Assembly: GCF_008919445.1 (NCBI RefSeq)
Contig: NZ_VSLG01000006.1
Coordinates: 62,001-126,000, forward strand
Direction: 5' to 3'
Source: Serinicoccus kebangsaanensis
Lineage (GTDB): Bacteria; Actinomycetota; Actinomycetes; Actinomycetales; Dermatophilaceae
Length of the DNA stretch: 64,000 nt
Under the pieces are notes generated by a model. It saw only the letters and a list, made by a program, of their open reading frames with translations, was not told the origin of the DNA and made no database searches. The position numbers were made by a program, and so were the translations under genes. This document shows positions 28,059 to 35,114 of the stretch, piece by piece (the first letter of the stretch is position 1; every line of letters starts with the position of its first letter).

Positions 28059-30677
28059 TCACAGCCGGCGCAGCGCGGTGGCGAGCAGCACCGGCTCACC
28101 CACCGCGTCCGAGGCGTCCAGGTCGCACTCGGCCTCGATCACCCAGTCGAGATCGCCCTCCGGGTCGGTGACGGTCTGGCTCACCCGCCAGACCCGCTTC
28201 GCGGCCCCGTCGGCGATCTGCGCCTGCTCCCCCGGCACCCGCTCCACCCGCAGGTGCTGCGGCCCCCGGGCGTCGGCGTCGAGCACCACCTGGTCGTGCT
28301 CGTCGTAGAACGCGCCGACCGCCCGGTCCCAGTCCTCCCGGCTCAGCAACGCCTCGATCGCCGGCTCCGGCAGCGCGGCGACCTGGGCCTCCAGGTCACC
28401 CAACGCCTCCCACGCGTCGTCGGCCACCAGCTCGACCCGGCGCCACATGGCGTTGCGGACCATCACCCGGAACGCGCGCTCGTTGCCGGTGATCGGCCGT
28501 GCGGGCAGGACGGCGGCACCCGCCGCCTCCGCGGCCGCCGCCTCGGCCACCCGCTCCGGGTCGGTGAGGGCCTCCCACTCCTCCAGCAGCGAGGAGTCGG
28601 TCTGCCGGATGGTCTCGCCGAGCCAGTGGACCAGGTCGTGCAGCGCCTCGGTGTAAGCCGCCTCCGGGACGGTCTGCCGCAGCGTGCGGTAGGCGTCGGT
28701 GAGGTAGCGCAGGACCACCCCCTCGGACCGCGCGAGCTGGTAGTAGCCGACGAACTCGGTGAAGCTCATCGCCCGCTCCCACATGTCGCGCACGACCGCC
28801 TTGGGCGACAGCGCGTCCGGCGCCACCCACGGGTGGGACTGGCGGTAGATCTCGACCGTCCCCTGGAGCAGCTCGGCCAGCGGCTGCGGCCAGCTGACCT
28901 CCTCGAGCAGCGCCATCCGCTCGTCGTAGTCCACGCCGTCGGCCTTCAGCTGCGCGACCGCCTCCCCCCGGGCGCGGTAGCGCTGGGCCAGCAGGACCGG
29001 CATCGGGTCGTCCAGGACGGCCTCGACGACGGACACGACGTCGAGGGGGTATGCCGGTGCCTCCCGGTCGAAGAGGTCCAGGGCGGCGAGCGCGAAGGGG
29101 GCGAGCGGCTGGTTCAGCGCGAAGTTCTCCGCGACGCCGGGGGCCAGGTCGATGCTGCGGGCGTCGTCGTCCTCGGGGTCGGCACGCACGAGCACCCCCG
29201 TCTCCAGCAGCGACCGGCCCAGGGCGATGGCGCGCCGGGCCAGCCGGCTCTGCACGGCGGGTGTCTCGTGGTTGTCCCGGAGCAGCCGCGACAGGTGGTC
29301 CACCGGATCACCCCGTCGGGCCACGGAGTTGAGGATCACCGCGTGGTCGACCTTCATCCTGGACTGCAGCGCCTCCGGCTCCGCGCCGACCAGCTTGGCG
29401 TAGGTCTGCTCGCTCCAGGAGACGAAGCCCTCGGGCGGCTTCTTCTTCTGCACCCGTCGCTGCTTCTTGGGGTCGTCGCCCGCCTTGGCCAGTGCGCGCG
29501 CGTTCTCGATCGCGTGCTCCGGGGCCTGGACCACGACATACCCGGAGGTGTCGAAGCCGGGTCGTCCCGCCCGTCCCGCGATCTGGTGGAACTCGCGGGC
29601 GCGCAGGACCCGCTGCCGTGACCCGTCGAACTTCGCCAGACCGGTGAACAGGACGGTGCGGATGGGCACGTTGATGCCGACCCCGAGGGTGTCGGTGCCG
29701 CAGATCACCTTGAGCAGGCCGTCCTGGGCCAGCTGCTCGACGAGGCGCCGGTAGCGCGGCAGCATCCCGGCGTGGTGCACCCCGACCCCGTGCCGGACCA
29801 GCTGCGACAGGGTGCGCCCGAAGCCCGCGGTGAACCGGAACGCCCCGATCCGGGTGCGGATCGCCTCCTTCTCGGCGGCGTCGACCAGCGGGACGGACAG
29901 CAGCGACTGGGCCCGCTCCACCGCGTCCCGCTGGGTGAAGTGGACGACGTAGACCGGCGCCTGGCGCTCCTCCAGCAGGGTCTGGATGGTCTCCGGCACC
30001 GGCGTCATCGCCAGCTCGGGGGCGAAGTGCAGCGGGACCGGGCGCTCCGCCCCGGCCACCAGGGCCGTGGCCCGTCCGGTGCGCCGGGTGAGGTCCTCGC
30101 GGAACCGGGCGGTGTCGCCCAGGGTGGCGGACATGAGGACGAACTGCGCCTGCGGCAGGGTGAGCAGCGGCACCTGCCAGGCCCAGCCGCGCTGCCCGTC
30201 GCCGTAGTAGTGGAACTCGTCCATCACCACGACCCCGAGGTCGGCACCCTCGCCCTCGCGCAGCGCGATGTTGGCCAGCACCTCGGCGGTGCAGACCACG
30301 ATGGGCGCATCGGCGTTGACCGCGGCGTCGCCGGTGAGCATGCCGACGTTCTCCGCGCCGAAGACCCGGCAGGCGTCGAAGAACTTCTCGCTGACCAGCG
30401 CCTTGATCGGGGCGGTGAGGAAGGCGACCTCGTCCCGCGCCAGCGCCAGGAAGCAGGCCGCGGTCGCCACCAGCGACTTGCCGCTCCCGGTAGGGGTGGC
30501 CAGCACCACGTTGCTGCCCTCCAGCAGGTGCAGCAGCGCCTCCTCCTGGTGCGGGTAGAGCGTCGTGCCCCGCTCGGCCGCCCAGCCGGTGAAGGTGTCG
30601 AAGAGGGTGTCGGCGTCGAGGTCGCCGGCACGCGCGCCGGGCGGCAGCAGGTCGGTGAGGGTCTGGTCGGTGGGCAT
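28059..30677 (-). CDS. DEAD/DEAH-box RNA helicase, Ski2/HelY-like (DUF3516)
   Basis: An 872-residue superfamily 2 helicase. Motifs in order: Walker A ATPTGSGKS (residues about 60-68), FLTAPIKALVSEKF (Ia), VVVMDEFHYY (II), FVLMSATLGD (III), VVHFTQRDAV (IV region), GVGVHHAGMLPRYRR and GTDTLGVGINVPIRTV (V), and HQIAGRAGRPGFD (VI). The C-terminal half is helical and fits DUF3516, found with actinobacterial helicases of this kind. It likely acts on RNA in the cytosol. ATG 30677 is preferred; GTG at 30680 would add one residue. Confidence 0.88.
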   Translation of the reverse strand: MPTDQTLTDLLPPGARAGDLDADTLFDTFTGWAAERGTTLYPHQEEALLHLLEGSNVVLATPTGSGKSLVATAACFLALARDEVAFLTAPIKALVSEKFFDACRVFGAENVGMLTGDAAVNADAPIVVCTAEVLANIALREGEGADLGVVVMDEFHYYGDGQRGWAWQVPLLTLPQAQFVLMSATLGDTARFREDLTRRTGRATALVAGAERPVPLHFAPELAMTPVPETIQTLLEERQAPVYVVHFTQRDAVERAQSLLSVPLVDAAEKEAIRTRIGAFRFTAGFGRTLSQLVRHGVGVHHAGMLPRYRRLVEQLAQDGLLKVICGTDTLGVGINVPIRTVLFTGLAKFDGSRQRVLRAREFHQIAGRAGRPGFDTSGYVVVQAPEHAIENARALAKAGDDPKKQRRVQKKKPPEGFVSWSEQTYAKLVGAEPEALQSRMKVDHAVILNSVARRGDPVDHLSRLLRDNHETPAVQSRLARRAIALGRSLLETGVLVRADPEDDDARSIDLAPGVAENFALNQPLAPFALAALDLFDREAPAYPLDVVSVVEAVLDDPMPVLLAQRYRARGEAVAQLKADGVDYDERMALLEEVSWPQPLAELLQGTVEIYRQSHPWVAPDALSPKAVVRDMWERAMSFTEFVGYYQLARSEGVVLRYLTDAYRTLRQTVPEAAYTEALHDLVHWLGETIRQTDSSLLEEWEALTDPERVAEAAAAEAAGAAVLPARPITGNERAFRVMVRNAMWRRVELVADDAWEALGDLEAQVAALPEPAIEALLSREDWDRAVGAFYDEHDQVVLDADARGPQHLRVERVPGEQAQIADGAAKRVWRVSQTVTDPEGDLDWVIEAECDLDASDAVGEPVLLATALRRL

Positions 30678-30701
30678 CACCGACCATTGTGGGCGATCGG
30701 C

Positions 30702-31196
30702 TCAGCTGCGCGGCACCCGCACCACCTGGCCCACGTCGATGACGTCCGGGTCGGTGATCGTCCCCGGGTTCGCCGTGACCAGACGGTGGTAGAGGCTGCC
30801 GTCCCCGTAGTAGTGGTCGGCGATCCCCCACAGGGTGTCCCCGGGGACGACCGTGTGCTCCTGGTAGACGGCATACCCCGGCACCACCTGCGGGCCGTGC
30901 ACCACCTGCACGCTCTGCAGGTCCATCTCGTCCTCGCCGTCCCGGGGCGAGGGCCAGAAGACGTCCACCGTCAGGAGGGGTCGGGTGAACGCGGCTCCGG
31001 AGAGGTCGACCTCGACCTGGAACTGGCCGTGGCCGCCGACGCCGTCGCCCGCGCTGAAGTGTCCGACCACCTCGTCGTGCCCCTCGCCGACCCGGTAGTT
31101 GAAGGTGGCCTCGAAGGCGCCACCGGCCGTGCCGGCGATGAGGAAGGTGTTCGAGACGAGGTCGAACTGCTGCGGTTGCTGGATCTGGATGCTCAC
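30702..31196 (-). CDS. Gmad2-like plus LysM domain protein
   Basis: About 164 residues in two parts. The N-terminal 100 residues (IQIQQPQQFDLVSNTFLIAGTAGGAFEATFNYRV, broken at variable positions) match an Ig-like Gmad2 fold. The C-terminal 50 residues form a LysM module, HTVVPGDTLWGIADHYYG ... ANPGTITDPDVIDVGQVV, which binds peptidoglycan or chitin. No signal peptide is visible, which is odd for a wall-binding domain; such LysM proteins also occur in the cytoplasm. I chose GTG 31196, with GAGGTGG just upstream; GTG 31205 is possible. It is upstream of the helicase gene on the same strand, 24 bases away. Confidence 0.7.
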   Translation of the reverse strand: MSIQIQQPQQFDLVSNTFLIAGTAGGAFEATFNYRVGEGHDEVVGHFSAGDGVGGHGQFQVEVDLSGAAFTRPLLTVDVFWPSPRDGEDEMDLQSVQVVHGPQVVPGYAVYQEHTVVPGDTLWGIADHYYGDGSLYHRLVTANPGTITDPDVIDVGQVVRVPRS

Positions 31197-31278
31197 GAGC
31201 ACCACCTCGTTTCCGTGACGTCACGATACTCCTGCGAGCCGCCGCGCGGGGGCTCCCGGCGTGGGGCACGATGGGCAG

Positions 31279-31695
31279 ATGCTCAGCGTCGACCTCTCGC
31301 GCCGGCTGCACGGCGCCGGCCTCATCTGGTCGCCCCTGGCCGGTGACCGTTTCGTCGTGGACCGCCCGGGGATGTCGCACGACGTGTTCTACCTCGCCGA
31401 CATGACGGTCGAGGTGCACGAGTTCGTCGGCGGGTCGGTGATCGGTTTCAACGGTGTCGCGGAGTGGGCGCTGGACTCGGTCGCCCTGGACGACACGGTC
31501 TGGCTCCCGCGCGAGGACCAGCTCCGCGCCGTCCTGGGCCACGACTTCGTCGGGCTGGGCAAGCGGGGACGCGAGCCGGACGACGTGTATGCCGTCGTCG
31601 CCCTGGTCGAGGGGTCGCCGCAGACCTTCACCCACCAGGACGCCGAGGAGGCCTACGGCCTGGCGACGCTGGCCGTCCTCGAGCAGCGCCACTGA
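31279..31695 (+). CDS. Conserved hypothetical protein, 138 residues
   Basis: A small soluble protein (MLSVDLSRRLHGAGLIWSPL ... YGLATLAVLEQRH) with no signal peptide or membrane helix. It has alternating charged and hydrophobic stretches consistent with a compact alpha/beta fold. I do not recognise the family. The ATG at 31279 is supported by CACGAT six bases upstream. It diverges from the Gmad2-LysM gene; the gap holds the 12-base palindrome CGTGACGTCACG at 31214-31225. Confidence 0.65.
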   Translation: MLSVDLSRRLHGAGLIWSPLAGDRFVVDRPGMSHDVFYLADMTVEVHEFVGGSVIGFNGVAEWALDSVALDDTVWLPREDQLRAVLGHDFVGLGKRGREPDDVYAVVALVEGSPQTFTHQDAEEAYGLATLAVLEQRH

Positions 31696-31727
31696 CGCAC
31701 CAGCGGCGTCTCCCGCTAGCCTGAGCC

Positions 31728-32339
31728 ATGGCGCCGGACGAGACGGAGTTCTTCCACACCGACAGAGCTCACTACGAGTACCTGCGCCAGCAGCGGGAGC
31801 AGGCCGAGATCGACGCGGCGGCGGAGCGGTCGCGCAACGCCGGGTGCGGGTTGCTCTGGCTCCTCCCCGCCCTCCTGGCGCTCGGGTCCGTCCTGGCTCT
31901 CGACGACGTCCTCGCGGCCTATCCGCCGTGGAGCGAGGGGATCGAGGGGCTGCTCCCGACGACCTGGGCCGAGGGGGCGCGCAACCACTGGTGGGGCGCC
32001 CTCCTCCTCGGCCTCGGCGTCCTCACCCCGCTGTGGCTGCTGGCCTGGCTGCTCGCCGCGGTCCGTCGCTCCGTGGCGGTCCGTATGCCCCGCGGCTGGG
32101 CGGCGGGGCTCGTGCGCTGGGTGTGGCTCACGGTGCTCACCGCGGTCCGCGCCACGGTCACCCTGGCCGGGTTGGTGACGGCCTGGCAGGTGGTGCGGCT
32201 GGTCCGGGGCATCCCGCTGCAGGACGTCGCGGACGTGCAGACCCCGCTGCTCGTGGTGGTGACCCTGGTGGGCGTCGCCTCGGCGCTGCGCGCCATCGCC
32301 CTGCACCGGCAGCTGCCGACCCGGCAGCCCGGGTGGTGA
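31728..32339 (+). CDS. Four-helix membrane protein, unknown
   Basis: A 203-residue protein with a charged N-terminal stretch (HTDRAHYEYLRQQREQAEID) and about four TM helices: LLWLLPALLALGSVLAL, GALLLGLGVLTPLWLLAWLL, WVWLTVLTAVRATVTLAGLV and TPLLVVVTLVGVASALRAI. No transport or enzyme motif is visible. TAGCCT lies five bases before the ATG, giving a near-leaderless start. It follows the 31279-31695 gene by 32 bases and converges on the isochorismatase gene. Confidence 0.65.
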   Translation: MAPDETEFFHTDRAHYEYLRQQREQAEIDAAAERSRNAGCGLLWLLPALLALGSVLALDDVLAAYPPWSEGIEGLLPTTWAEGARNHWWGALLLGLGVLTPLWLLAWLLAAVRRSVAVRMPRGWAAGLVRWVWLTVLTAVRATVTLAGLVTAWQVVRLVRGIPLQDVADVQTPLLVVVTLVGVASALRAIALHRQLPTRQPGW

Positions 32340-32349
32340 CGGCACCGGC

Positions 32350-32874
32350 TCAACGCCGGATCGTCACCTGCGGGGCATACATCTGCATCACCTCGAGCGC
32401 CCGGTCGTGCGCCTCGTCGCCGGACCCGGCGCACGCCGCGGCGGCGACCTCCACGGTGCACCCGGCGTCCGCGGCCGCGAGCGCGGTGGAGAGCACGCAG
32501 CAGTCGGTGGCGACCCCGGCGAGCACCAGGTGCGCGTCGGCACCCACCACCTCGCGCAGCCGGTCGCCCCACTTCCCGAAGGTCGGCTCGGTCACGGTGT
32601 AGGGCAGCCGGAGGTCGGCGATCTCGTCGACCAGGTCGAAGATCGGGTCGAAGGGCTCGCGGTCGGCGAAGGGGAAGCGCTCGAAGTACGGCGCCCAGGA
32701 GCCGTGCTTGACGTGCGGGGGCGTCCACCGGGTCTGGACCACCCGGTCGCCGTGCTCGTCGACGAGCTCGCGGATCGGGCCGAGGGTCTCGGCGAACCGG
32801 GGTGCGCACCACTCCGAGGCCGGATCGGCGAAGATCCGCTGCGCGTCGACGATCACCAGCCAGCCGGGCGTCAT
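32350..32874 (-). CDS. Isochorismatase-family cysteine hydrolase
   Basis: A 174-residue protein of the isochorismatase-like hydrolase family (nicotinamidase, ureidoacrylate and N-carbamoyl hydrolases). The catalytic triad is visible: Asp in WLVIVDAQRIFAD, Lys in TEPTFGKWGD, and Cys in GVATDCCVLSTALAA. Its ATG overlaps the stop of the NCS1 permease (ATGA at 32874-32871), so the enzyme and transporter are made together. That coupling suggests it degrades an imported nucleobase, nicotinamide or hydantoin-like amide. The true substrate is not shown by sequence. Confidence 0.82.
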   Translation of the reverse strand: MTPGWLVIVDAQRIFADPASEWCAPRFAETLGPIRELVDEHGDRVVQTRWTPPHVKHGSWAPYFERFPFADREPFDPIFDLVDEIADLRLPYTVTEPTFGKWGDRLREVVGADAHLVLAGVATDCCVLSTALAAADAGCTVEVAAAACAGSGDEAHDRALEVMQMYAPQVTIRR

Positions 32875-34355
32875 ACCCGCTCCGTCTCCTGCCGGCGCAC
32901 GATCGAGCGTCCGAGAGCGAGCCAGCCGAGGAAGCCGATGGCCAGGGCCACCAGCACGCCGAGGTTGGCCCACGCCCAGGTGCCCTCCTTGCCGCCCAGA
33001 CCGAGCGGGCCGAGCAGGTAGCCCTGCCAGTTGTTCCATGCCGCGGCGTCGGCGAAGAGGTTGATGACCAGACCCCAGCCGATCACCGAGCCCCCCACCA
33101 TGAGGCCGATGGCGGTCCAGTTCCAGTCGCCGTAGCGGCCCGTCGGGTCGAAGAGCGCCCGCTCGTCGTAGTCCCTGCGCCGCAGCGCGACGTCGGCCAT
33201 GAGGATCCCGGCCCAGGCCGCGATCGGGACCCCGAGGGTGATGAGGAAGCTCTGGAAGGGCGCCAGGAAGCTCTGGGCGAAGAAGACGACCCAGATCGTC
33301 CCCAGCGTGAGGATCGTGCCGTCGATCAGCGCCGCGGCCGGCCGCGGGATGTCGATGCCGAGCGAGAGCAGCGTGAGGCCCGAGGAGTAGATGCCGAGCA
33401 CGGCGCCGCTGACCAGGGCGAGCACCGCGGCGAGCAGGAACGGCACGAGGAACCAGATCGGCAGGATCGTGGCGAGGGTGCCGATCGGGTCATTGACGAT
33501 GCCCTCCTCGAGCTCGGGCTGGGAGCCGATGAGCAGCAGGCCGTAGACCACCAGCAGCGTCGGTGCGAGCGCGCCGCCCAGGGTGTTCCAGAAGGCGATG
33601 GCGCTGCCGCTGGCGTCCCGGCGCTGGTAGCGGGACCAGTCCGCGGCGATGTTGATCCAGCCGAGGCCGAAGCCGGTCATGAGCATGACCAGCGCGCCGA
33701 TGACGGACTCGGTCGATCCGGCCGGGCGGGAGGTCACCGCGGCCAGGTCGATCCGGTCCAGGGTCATCAGGATGTAGGCGATGGTGGCCGCGCCGGTGAG
33801 CCAGGTCAGGATCGACTGCAGCCGCATGATGGTGTGGTAGCCGGCGACCGACGCGGCCACGATGAGCGCGGCGATGACGGCGCACGCGAGGATCGTGGTC
33901 GTGGTGCCGCCTCCCCAGCCCAGCTGGGTGAAGACGGTCGCGGTGGCCAGGACGGCCATGATCGCCAGGAAGGTCTCCCAGCCCATGGAGATGAGCCAGG
34001 AGAAGACGCCGGGGACCTTCTGGCCCTTGACCCCGAAGGCGGCTCGCGAGAGCACCATGGTGGGAGCCGAGCCGCGCTTCCCGGCGATCGCGATGATCCC
34101 GCAGGCCAGGAAGGAGGCGACCACCCCGATCACCGTGACGACGAGCGCCTGGGTGAAGTTGATCCCGAAGCCGAAGACGTAGCTGCCGTAGCTGATCCCG
34201 AAGACCGAGACGTTCGCGGCGAACCAGGGCCAGAAGAGGTCGCGCGGGCGCGCGGTCCGCTCCGACTCCTCGATGATCTCGATCCCGTTCGTCTCGACCA
34301 GGGTGCGCTCGGTCTCGGTCAGCCGCTTCGACGCCGGTGCGACGGTCTCGCTCAT
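32871..34355 (-). CDS. NCS1 family nucleobase (cytosine/purine/allantoin-type) permease
   Basis: A 494-residue polytopic membrane protein with about 12 helices. The N-terminus has the family start RPRDLFWPWFAANVSVFGIS, then GKRGSAPTMVLSRAAFGVKG, and TGFGLGWINIAADWSRYQRRD in the middle, where the NCS1 substrate region lies. The substrate may be cytosine, purine, allantoin or hydantoin. GAGAGT lies six bases before the ATG, which supports the start at 34355 and a leaderless mRNA. The gene is coupled to the downstream hydrolase and divergent from the LiaF-C gene by 38 bases. Confidence 0.88.
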   Translation of the reverse strand: MSETVAPASKRLTETERTLVETNGIEIIEESERTARPRDLFWPWFAANVSVFGISYGSYVFGFGINFTQALVVTVIGVVASFLACGIIAIAGKRGSAPTMVLSRAAFGVKGQKVPGVFSWLISMGWETFLAIMAVLATATVFTQLGWGGGTTTTILACAVIAALIVAASVAGYHTIMRLQSILTWLTGAATIAYILMTLDRIDLAAVTSRPAGSTESVIGALVMLMTGFGLGWINIAADWSRYQRRDASGSAIAFWNTLGGALAPTLLVVYGLLLIGSQPELEEGIVNDPIGTLATILPIWFLVPFLLAAVLALVSGAVLGIYSSGLTLLSLGIDIPRPAAALIDGTILTLGTIWVVFFAQSFLAPFQSFLITLGVPIAAWAGILMADVALRRRDYDERALFDPTGRYGDWNWTAIGLMVGGSVIGWGLVINLFADAAAWNNWQGYLLGPLGLGGKEGTWAWANLGVLVALAIGFLGWLALGRSIVRRQETERV

Positions 34356-34393
34356 GGCGACACTCTCCCACAGGCCCCGGATACGGTGGGGGT

Positions 34394-34957
34394 ATGACGG
34401 GGACACCCAGACCAGAGGATCAGCACCCGGACCGAGCGCAGGGCCCGGACGAGGTGCAGCCGCCGATGACCATCATCGGTGGACCGGCGGCCCAGGACAC
34501 CCCCGACTGGAGCCCGGACCAGGGCAACACCCCGGCGACGAGCCCGGGACCGGCATACCCCCAGCGCTCGGGCGGCAGCGGGGAGCCGCTGTCGCTCACC
34601 GGGATCTTCAGCTCGATCAGGCGGACCGGGCGGTGGGAGGTGCCGCCCTCGGTGTCGGTCGTCGGCGGCTTCTCCGAGACCGTGCTGGACCTGCGCGAGG
34701 CGGTGATCACCTCCCCCGTGGTCGAGGTCAAGGTCTACGACGCCTTCTCGAACTGCAAGATCATCGTGCCGCCCGGGGTCGGGGTCGACCTGGGCAGCGG
34801 CGCCTCGGTCTTCAGCAACGAGAAGAGTGACTACCAGGGCGTCGCCGACCCGGGGATGTGGCGGTTGCGGGTGCTGCACTACGGCGCCTTCAGCAACACC
34901 GAGGTGATCACGCTGGCGGCCGGCGAGTCCGAGCCCAAGTGGTGGAAGCGCTCCTGA
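34394..34957 (+). CDS. LiaF C-terminal-domain (cell wall-active antibiotic response) protein
   Basis: A 187-residue protein. The first 65 residues are Pro/Gln/Asp-rich and disordered. The rest is a beta-helical domain like the LiaF C-terminal domain: LSLTGIFSSIRRTGRWEVPP, VVGGFSETVLDLREA, VEVKVYDAFSNCKIIVPPGV, ASVFSNEKSDY. In Firmicutes this domain holds back the LiaRS envelope-stress system; in actinobacteria it is often a solo domain of unknown role. No TM helix is present here. TACGGT lies six bases before the ATG, so the start is well supported. Confidence 0.75.
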   Translation: MTGTPRPEDQHPDRAQGPDEVQPPMTIIGGPAAQDTPDWSPDQGNTPATSPGPAYPQRSGGSGEPLSLTGIFSSIRRTGRWEVPPSVSVVGGFSETVLDLREAVITSPVVEVKVYDAFSNCKIIVPPGVGVDLGSGASVFSNEKSDYQGVADPGMWRLRVLHYGAFSNTEVITLAAGESEPKWWKRS

Positions 34958-35041
34958 TCCCGCCCGTCGATCACCCCGCGCCACGTCGATGTGGTGCCCT
35001 CGGCGCAGAGGTGTGAGCGGCACCCGAGCCTGGACGGATTA

Positions 35042-35099
35042 TCGAACACTTGTCTATTCTGAGTCATCATGCTAGACTCTCATCAGAACGTCAGTTCGA
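35042..35099 (+). promoter_or_regulatory. Promoter with two SOS (LexA) box-like sites
   Basis: A sigma-70-like promoter, TTGTCT (35050-35055), 17 bases, TAGACT (35073-35078), drives the DUF222-HNH gene. TCGAACACTTGTCTAT (35042-35057) overlaps the -35 and matches 10 of 14 fixed positions of the mycobacterial SOS consensus. CAGAAC GTCA GTTCGA (35084-35099) lies just past the -10 and matches 10 of 12 half-site bases. LexA repression is likely but inferred. Confidence 0.55.
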
Positions 35100-35114
35100 T
35101 GACGAGGAGGGGGC

